From Cinclus cinclus (lineage: Eukaryota > Chordata > Aves > Passeriformes > Cinclidae): a stretch of DNA of 64,000 nucleotides. Position numbers and translations under genes: made by a program. The stretch spans positions 1 through 64,000 of the forward strand of contig NW_026912148.1 in NCBI RefSeq assembly GCF_963662255.1. The letters are read 5' to 3'. How positions within the stretch are numbered: the first letter of the stretch is position 1; every line of letters begins with the position of its first letter. Under the pieces are notes generated by a model. The model saw nothing but the letters and a program-made list of their open reading frames with translations. It was not told the origin of the DNA and did not search any database. Of the stretch, positions 57,240 through 64,000 are shown piece by piece.

Positions 57240-58690
57240 TCTGCAGATATACAAGGGACTGCAAGGTCCCTTGTTCCCATGAGGCCTTGCAGTGTCACAG
57301 GGGTCTCCTTGGTGATGCAGTGTCACAATGGACCCTTGGTTCTGTGGGGACTCACAATGGCAGAATGGTCTCCTTGGTTCCACGAGGCCCTGCAGAGCCC
57401 CTTGATTCAACGTGGCCTCAAAGTGTCATCATGGTCTCCAGAATTCCATGAGGCCCTGCTGTGTCAGAGTGGATCTTTGGTTCCATGGGGTCCGCACTGT
57501 TCCATGAATCCTTAGTTCCATGGGGCCCTGCAGTGTCACCATGGACTCCTTAATTCAATGGTGTCACACAGTGACACAATCACCCCTTAGCACAACAAGA
57601 CCCCAGAGTGTCACAATGGTTCCTTGCTTCCATGAGGCCTTGTAGCGTCACAATGGACTCCTTGGTTCCATGGGGCCACAAAGTGTCACAGTGGCCCCTT
57701 GGTTCAGTGAGGCCTGTCATGGCATAAGATTTTAGCCTTTATATTTTTGAAATCCTGTTATGCATCAATGCATAACTCTAAACTCCATAGAAAGTATTAG
57801 TTAACTATCTTCACATTTTGGTCAGACAAAAAGATTCCTCTGAAACTCAAGGACACCCTACAGCCTCAGGTTCCAAATACAATAAACAAAAGTGAATTGG
57901 GAGGGGGGAGCAAACTGAGGGAATATGACTTCATTAGCGGAAGCTGTAATTGGAGGATTAACCCCTTATATGCAAACAGACCAAACTTATATCTGTCTGA
58001 AAAAGTCATGACCACCATCCACCTTGGGTGTAGCCTCTGGGAAGCTTTTCACTGTCCAAGGTGTATCTGTTGAAGGCCTTTAATAAGCACCGACTTTATT
58101 CCCTTAACCTTGTCTAGCCTGTGTTCTAGGTAGCCACTCCAAGACATCACCTGCAGTGCCACAATAGTCTCTGTGATTCGTTAAGGCCTGCAGTGTCAAA
58201 ACAGACCATTGATTCCATGACACCCAAAGTGTCACAATGGCCCCTTGGTTCCACTGAGTCCAACAGTGTCACTAGGGTCCTGTTTGCTCCACAAGGCTCT
58301 GAAGTGCCACCATGGCCCTTTGGTTTCACAAGGCCTCAATGTGTAAAAATGGCCTCGATGGTTTCGTGAGGTCCTGCTCTGTCACAATGCACCTTTGTTT
58401 CCATGGTGCCCCATAGTGTTACAATGGTATCCTGGGTTCCACGGTGTCAGAATGAACCCTTCATCCTGTGCAGACCCACAGTGTTCACTGCCGTGCCCTT
58501 GATTCCATGAGGCCCTGCCAAGCTGTAACAGTCCCTTGTTCCAGTGGGTCCCAGAGTGTCAGAATAGTCTCCAATGTTCCATGAGGCCCCGCAATGTCAC
58601 TGTGCTCCCCTTGGTTCCACAGGCTGCACAGTGTAGCAATGGACTCTTGGTTCCATGAGGTTCCTCAGTCACAATGCTCTTGGATCCCCA
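57240..58690 (+). repeat. Minisatellite, ~39-40-bp unit, split by an LTR
   Basis: The unit reads about CCTTGGTTCCATGAGGCC, then CTGCAGTGTCACAATGG, with many variants. It occupies 57240-57714 and 58150-58690. A solo LTR lies between. Confidence 0.88.
57715..58149 (+). mobile_element. Solo LTR inside the minisatellite
   Basis: TGTCATGGCATAAGATTT begins an insert unlike the satellite; it ends AGACATCA. It holds AATAAA near 57890 and a later AATAAG-type signal before a CT-rich tail. Orientation is inferred from these. No clean target duplication was found. Confidence 0.5.
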
Positions 58691-58691
58691 G

Positions 58692-58728
58692 TGTCAGTGT
58701 CAGTGTCAGTGTCAGTGTCAGCGTTAAG
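58692..58728 (+). repeat. (GTCAGT)n microsatellite
   Basis: Five to six copies of GTCAGT at the end of the minisatellite block. Confidence 0.9.
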
Positions 58729-59339
58729 GAGAGAGAGTTCAAAGTGCACCTCATGATTTTTGGTTTTAATCAAGTGAATATTTTTTTAAATTTTTCAATT
58801 CAGAGAAGAGGTGACCGAAGCATTCCCCAGGTGATCTTGATGATGAATGTCACCTTAGAAGGTCTGGGCACAGAGAAGAATGATCCCTTTCAGGGTTGAC
58901 CCTATTTGGACAACCTGCTTCTCACCTCCAACCTCACCATGTCAGACATTGCCCACCTGGGACTGACATCCTAAAACATAAAAAAAATCCCTGCATGTTT
59001 ATTATTATAAATATATATTAATAAAATAATAAAATTACAAAGATGTTTTTCTTTTAATAATAAAAATAATATTTTTATTACCTAATTTTTCATTTATGTG
59101 TTAAAAAATCGATACGGTTTTAGCAATCATAAAAATTCTTGGTGATTGGTTCTAAGTAACACAATTCCCTTCATTAATTAATTGAAAACTACTGGCTATT
59201 GCTTTCTCCTTCTGTATGATAAGTAGACTTTTTTCAGTCCTTCTCTAATCCTTGTTATCATTTTCTCAGACAGGGTAAAAGGGGCCACTCTGGAGTCCAG
59301 GGAGACATTTCTGGGGTACATTTGGGGCAGTCTTGGGTC
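58729..59339. other. No gene recognised; AT-rich stretch
   Basis: A short open frame at 58594-58899 has no recognised domain. 58975-59110 is strongly AT-rich. Confidence 0.4.
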
Positions 59340-59920
59340 TACACAGGGAATTTAGAACTTGAGGGTATGTAGGACACTTCAATGGGCCGGGTGGGCACTG
59401 GGCAGGGCACTGAGGGATTCTGACGGACACCTCGGAGGCTGGGAGAGCTCTTGGGGGTCCAGGGCGAAAACTTGGAGGTCAGGGAGGGGAATGTGGAGCG
59501 CTTCGGGGTCCGGGCGGGCACCTGGGGGGCTAGAACGGGGCTCTCTGGGGCGCGGGGGATGATGGGAATTGTAGGCACGGGCATAATACGATTGAATACA
59601 GCCGCGGAGCATCACAGGAGGGCGCATCCGCATTGTCTCTTTGTGGGTCGCGGTGCCTGATGGGAGATGTAGTCACGGCTGGAATAGCACTCTAACGGGA
59701 CTGCGGAGCATGATGGGAGCTGTAGTCCCGGAAGTGGCTCGGACGAAGCATTTGGGGTCCGGGAAAGCACCTGGGGGACACTTTTGAGTCCGAGCCGTGA
59801 CTTGAGGTCCCCAGGGCAGAACGCATGTGGTTCTGGAGCACTTGGGGGAAGCTTGGGGGGCTCTAACCAGGCTTTTTGGGCACCGAACTTTGCAGGTGTT
59901 TTTGGTGCCGAACTGTATTA
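59340..59920. promoter_or_regulatory. GC-rich promoter-like block with ZNF143/Staf-like sites
   Basis: Three matches to the reverse of ACTACAATTCCCAGCATGC: GATGATGGGAATTGTAG (59558-59574), GCCTGATGGGAGATGTAGT (59655-59673) and GCATGATGGGAGCTGTAGT (59708-59726). All are in one orientation within a CpG-rich block, flanked on both sides by repeated phrases such as GGGGTCCGGG and GCACCTGGGG. Such clusters mark vertebrate promoters. No downstream gene is visible in the window on either side. Confidence 0.6.
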
Positions 59921-60098
59921 TGAGGGGCTGTGAGGCTGTGGCGGATGAGACACTGTTCCCTGTGTCCCCAGTTGGTCCCACTATACCTCGTATCACTCAC
60001 AGTATCCTCAGTTTGCTACATTATTGCCCAGTATCATTCCCAGTATGTCCCAGTATGTCCCAGTGGGTCTCTGTGTACCCTCACAGTCCAACCCACCT

Positions 60099-60503
60099 GT
60101 ACTGGATCAAAAGCAAAACCAGTGAGACTTCAAGTCAGTAATACAATTTTTAATAGGGAAGAGAAAAAGGAAAAACAAAATACATGCAATTAAAAAAAAA
60201 ATACAACCACTAACAGAGTCAGAATACAACCTGATACCCTGTCAGTCAGGGTGCTGGTGCAGTTTTCCTCCAAAGGGTCCAGTAATGATGTGGAAAAAAA
60301 GCCTGGTTCTTCCTCTGGAATCCAGTGGAAAAAGGTTGCCTTTGGCGTTCTAAGCCTCAGTTTTTTATCTAGGTAGGAAAGGCTTGGCTAGTCCTCCTGG
60401 CTGGAGTATCTCCCAATAGGATGATGTAATCTCATCAGTTATACAGTAGGACTCAATGGCCCATTAACAGAAGATACTTCCCACAGAGATAAGGATGATC
60501 ACC
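60099..60503 (-). mobile_element. LTR (family B, ERVL-type, copy 3), truncated
   Basis: Reverse complement of most of 5500-5908, starting on the minus strand at GGTGATCATCCTTATCTC and ending CCAGTACA. The first ~45 bp of the family-B LTR are missing, cut where the next LTR begins. Confidence 0.8.
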
Positions 60504-61182
60504 TGTTGGGGGTTGGTTCTTTCCTTTTTCCCTCTGTGGAATTTTCCCCATTGTCATGCTAAGATATCTGTTGACTAGGCCCTGGTGGCAAGGGGGAGGG
60601 GAGAGAAGAGGGAAACCCCCCGAGATTCAAACATCCAGAAGAGGAAGCGGAAGGCGGGGCCTCGGCCCATTCTCCCCTCGGAGTTCAGAGGAGAAGGACA
60701 ATCGCTGCCTCTTTCCCATCACCGCCATCCCAGCGTCGGGAACCATCCTCACTGCTGTCGGACCTTGCCCTGCTGTCTTCTTGCTGTAAACTACCACCAT
60801 CCAGCACTCTGCCGAGCACCAGGACCGACACCGTGAGCGGAGGGCTCTCTCCATCTCTCTCTCCCCCTGGGACAATGCTGCCATCACCCCCAGCCCTCCT
60901 GCGGCTCTGCAGGACCTGCCCGCCCCCAGCACCGGGAACTGCAGCTCAGAAAGGACTGGGACTGAGTTACTGTTCTGTTTGTGGGTAATTTCATAGCTGT
61001 TGTTCTTGTTTGTCTTGTTAGGTATACTAGTAAAGAACTGTTATTCCTACCCCCATATCTTTGGCTGAGAGCTCCCTTAATTTCAAAATCATTATAATCG
61101 GAAGGAAGGAAGCATCACATTTTTCAGTCCAAAGGGAAGCTTCTGCTTTCCTTAGCAAACACCTGTCTTTCAAACAAGGACA
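60504..61182 (+). mobile_element. Solo LTR of the ERVL provirus family
   Basis: Begins TGTTGGGGGTTGG and ends CAAACAAGGACA. It aligns end to end with the 694-bp LTRs at 38901 and 44987 with several small indels and clearly more substitutions, so it is an older insertion. Flanking bases do not give a clear target duplication. Confidence 0.85.
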
Positions 61183-64000
61183 CCCAGGGACCTGATCCTT
61201 TATGTGCAATGTGTTACCGAGGATGTTGCAAACACCTGGGCTTTTATGTGGCAATTTTTATGGAGGGTGTTGTTCCAAGGGAAATGGTGCTTCACATGTG
61301 AAGTTTTGCTTTTCTGTCACAAAGCCTTGGGCATGCTCGGGGTGGCAGTGTGGGATATTTGTCCTCTGAAATGGGTCCTGTTTTGTGTAAAATAACCATT
61401 TTTTTTACTGGTTTTTGGTTTTTTTGTCCCTGAGGAGCATGAGGCTGACCAGTCCGGTTGGTGTCTGGGAATGGGGGGGGGGGGGGGGGGGTTGTTCTGG
61501 GTTCCAGCAGCACTCCCAGGGCTGCTGCTTTGAGATGTAATATGGAACCCAGCAATCTCTGTGCTCTGCAGATGCGGGAAGGAGTGGAACAGCAAGTGGC
61601 AAAGCTGGGCTTTGCTCCTTAAATCCCAGAACAGCTGGGTTTAAGTTCCATCAGCCAGGGGAGGGAATGAATCCTGGTGCCAGCTGTTGGGGGGCACTGG
61701 ACTGGTGTTAGCATCTTCTCTCTTATTTTTTGCATGATGTGATTGTCCCTTGATGAGAGAAGTCAGAAAACGAGGCAGGAGGGGGAGCTCATTTTGTTTC
61801 TGTGAACTCCAGGCTTGGGGCAGCTGCAGAGCACTTTGGTTTCAAATAATGCTGCCCAAACACAGTGAACTTGAACCTCTCTTGGGCACTTTGGGATCCC
61901 TCTGTGCCACTCTTCCTCAGATCCTTCACCTGCGAGGTGGGGGCTCAGAAACCCCTGCCCCTACTTGACAGGTTTTTACATGTACAAATTGATTTTCTTA
62001 GAGAAGCCATCAGGCATAATGAGAATCTATGGAAAACAGGGGGTTGGTACACTAGCTGATAGTAGGTCTTGGGCTTTTCTTCTTTTCTTTAACTTGTTCT
62101 TAAAAGGATCCCTCCACTGGAAAACTGAATGGGGAGGGGAGGGAGTTGCTTTTCATTTTTGGAAGTATTGGTTTGGATTTTGGTATGTCAAGTGACACCA
62201 CCAAAATAAGATTGGAAGAACTGAGCTTCAGGACTCAGCACTTAATTATTTTAATGTGTTTGTGTGGGTGCAGGAAATGCCAAATCCCAAAGCAATTCTG
62301 TTATCTGTAACATGAAGTGCAATAACAGCTTTAAAACCAAGTGCTCGGTGTGGGGTTTTCACATATGTTTTTATGGTCTAAAGGCTTTTCTTGTGCCCCA
62401 AAAGCCACAAGGAACCTGCCAGAAGCCGGCCTGCATTGAATATGTGGGATTTCATTTTGCTCTTGGATTCTTCCCTGCAGTCTTCTCTCGAGTTCTTGTT
62501 CCAGAGGCGCTCTTACTCCAGAGCCATACGCGGGGGGGGGGGGGGGGGGGGTGGGGGGGGGGGAGGGAGGGGGGGGGGTGCGTTGCCTTGATAAATGGGA
62601 ATGAGATTGCCCAAGTCTGTCAGGAAAGCAAAACCATGCCCGAGGTTTGTTTGGCCAAAGATGGACCATGAAGACATCCGTACTGGCACTGGGTGTGAGC
62701 GCTGATGCTTTTGGGTGGTGTGGTGCCTCTGGCCCCTCAGAAGTCAGGGCGAGGCTGAAGGAAGGAGGGAAGCTGCCACAGCTGCAGGTGAGGGCAGTGC
62801 TGGCTGTTTCCAGCTGCTTGGTGCAGAACTGGGAGAAGTGGGAGAACAGCTTTCCTCCTTCTTTCTCTCCATCACTGGGCAGAATATTAGGATGAAGCTG
62901 CACTAAGCTATGTCAACAAATGTGGGTTGTTGATTGGTTATTTTTCTTCTGGCTCTTTTATCTATTTCCAAGTGATCCAGTGAGGAGCAAGTTGCTGGCT
63001 TACATGATTTCTGAGTGACCTGTCACGGAAACGGGCATCTCTGTGTGCACGTGCTTCCTGGCAAATCCAGATGAGACATGGAAATCCTAAGGGAGGATTT
63101 ACAGCCTTGACCACACGTGACACAGGCTTGTGAAAATGGAAGTGACCTTGACAGAATAGCAGCTGTGAAGTGAAGCAGAACTGAAATCCACATAAGCAGA
63201 AAAACCAAGTGAAGTGGTACTTCTCGGTCATGCGTGCACCTCGTGCCTCTGCCTGCTGCCAACACTCGGTGGTGCAGCTCGACAGAGTCCCTTTCAGTGT
63301 TTGTTGGGTTTGATTTTTGTGGTCAGTTCCCATAAACAACTCCCCTCCTTTAGTGGATACATCCCTGGAGTGGGACCAGACTCACCTTTAGCCTGGAGGA
63401 CTTCTCTGCTCCCCTGGTGTTTTAATGCACATTTATGTTTTTGTGTTGCACTGAGGATGGTTCGTTCTGTTTCACTCTCGGTTTGTATCGTGGTTGTCCC
63501 CTTCCCTTAACCCCTCCCTTTCCCCTGGCCAGCCCTGAGTGGCTGTGATACGGGATTCCTCCGCCCCTGAGTTGGGATTGAAAATACCCCGTGTTTCCCA
63601 TGCTATCTCTCTTCTCCCTGGAACCCTTCAGGACAATAAACTTGGATCATCCCAGGAAAGAGAGCCTCCTCTCATCTTTTACCTTTGTCCATGTCAGATA
63701 AAAAATCCCCCATCTCTCTGACCCTGAGCTAGCCGAGACAGGTCAGAGAGACCAGGGGGAAGATCTGACACCCTGGAAAGGGGGTGAAGCCAAGGCTTAT
63801 GAGTAAAGGGAAGACAACCACAGCATGGGCATTGTGTCCTCGATGCATGCAGCACCACGTGTTTTCCAAGTTCCCAGCACTGATGAATGTAAACAAGAAA
63901 ATACCTCTTCCTTCAAGTGTCCAGCTCTCCCCCGCCACCTCCCCTGCTTCCCCTGCTCTTATCCCTCGCTTGCCAAGGTCCTGCATCTCCCTGCTCTCCA
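61183..64000. other. No gene recognised; homopolymer runs and one polyA signal
   Basis: No domain-bearing frame. Long G runs lie at 61476-61491 and 62530-62578. AATAAA at 63635-63640 followed by CTTGGATCATCC and a CT-rich tail may be the end of an LTR or of a transcript (about 63530-63745), but ends are unclear. Confidence 0.35.

Noticed and set aside
58594..58899. 101-codon frame after the microsatellite
   Set aside because: It begins in minisatellite sequence and shows no recognised domain.
63530..63745. Possible LTR or gene 3' end around AATAAA at 63635
   Set aside because: The signal is real but neither ends nor a partner copy could be identified, so it is only noted within the unassigned region.

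Overview
This window looks like a repeat-dense part of a bird genome, most likely a songbird. The evidence is an avian-type (gamma-c/OR14-like) olfactory receptor pseudogene, a CR1 LINE, several families of avian-style LTRs, a provirus with an alpharetrovirus-type envelope, and a C2H2 zinc-finger family duplicated in tandem. There are no bacterial or plasmid features. The species assignment is inference from repeat and gene content, not from a database match.

Layout. 1-4.9 kb: olfactory-receptor neighbourhood with a ~155-bp tandem repeat and one receptor pseudogene on the minus strand. 4.9-25 kb: an endogenous-retrovirus (ERV) graveyard. It holds two LTRs on the plus strand, a class II (alpha/beta-like) provirus at 6272-15314 (minus), a plus-strand gag remnant, a class I (gammaretrovirus-like) provirus at 16381-24288 (minus) and a minus-strand fragment of a class III (ERVL) pol gene. 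25.6-27.3 kb: a CR1 fragment and a solo LTR. 27.3-57.2 kb: an array of duplicated segments. Its recurring parts are a P450 exon fragment, a minus-strand zinc-finger gene (copies A, B and C plus a small fragment D) and a probable bidirectional CpG-rich promoter that also carries a short plus-strand first exon; remnants of a mucolipin-type (TRPML) gene occur once. A nearly intact ERVL provirus (38901-45680) sits between the P450 fragment and zinc-finger gene B. The uninterrupted version of its target survives at the equivalent place before gene C. 57.2-61.2 kb: a ~40-bp minisatellite split by an LTR, an AT-rich stretch, a GC-rich promoter-like block with three ZNF143/Staf-like sites, and two LTRs. 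61.2-64 kb: no recognisable gene.

Protein-coding capacity. The only host gene that reads as plausibly functional is zinc-finger gene B (two coding exons, eight fingers, two of them degenerate). Gene A keeps an open frame but has lost an exon junction and two finger cysteines; gene C is a pseudogene. The ERVL provirus has a complete gag frame and a pol frame interrupted by two in-frame TGA codons; gag and pol share one reading frame and are separated by a single TAG. The class I and class II proviruses are broken in all main genes.

I found no convincing new multi-gene system. The most informative observations are the dated ERVL insertion with its empty paralogous site, the gag-TAG-pol arrangement and its hydrophobic Gag N-terminus, a TGA shared between two separate ERVL copies, and the repeated zinc-finger/orphan-exon bidirectional promoter. 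Boundaries come from reading the sequence by eye; LTR divergences are hand counts.
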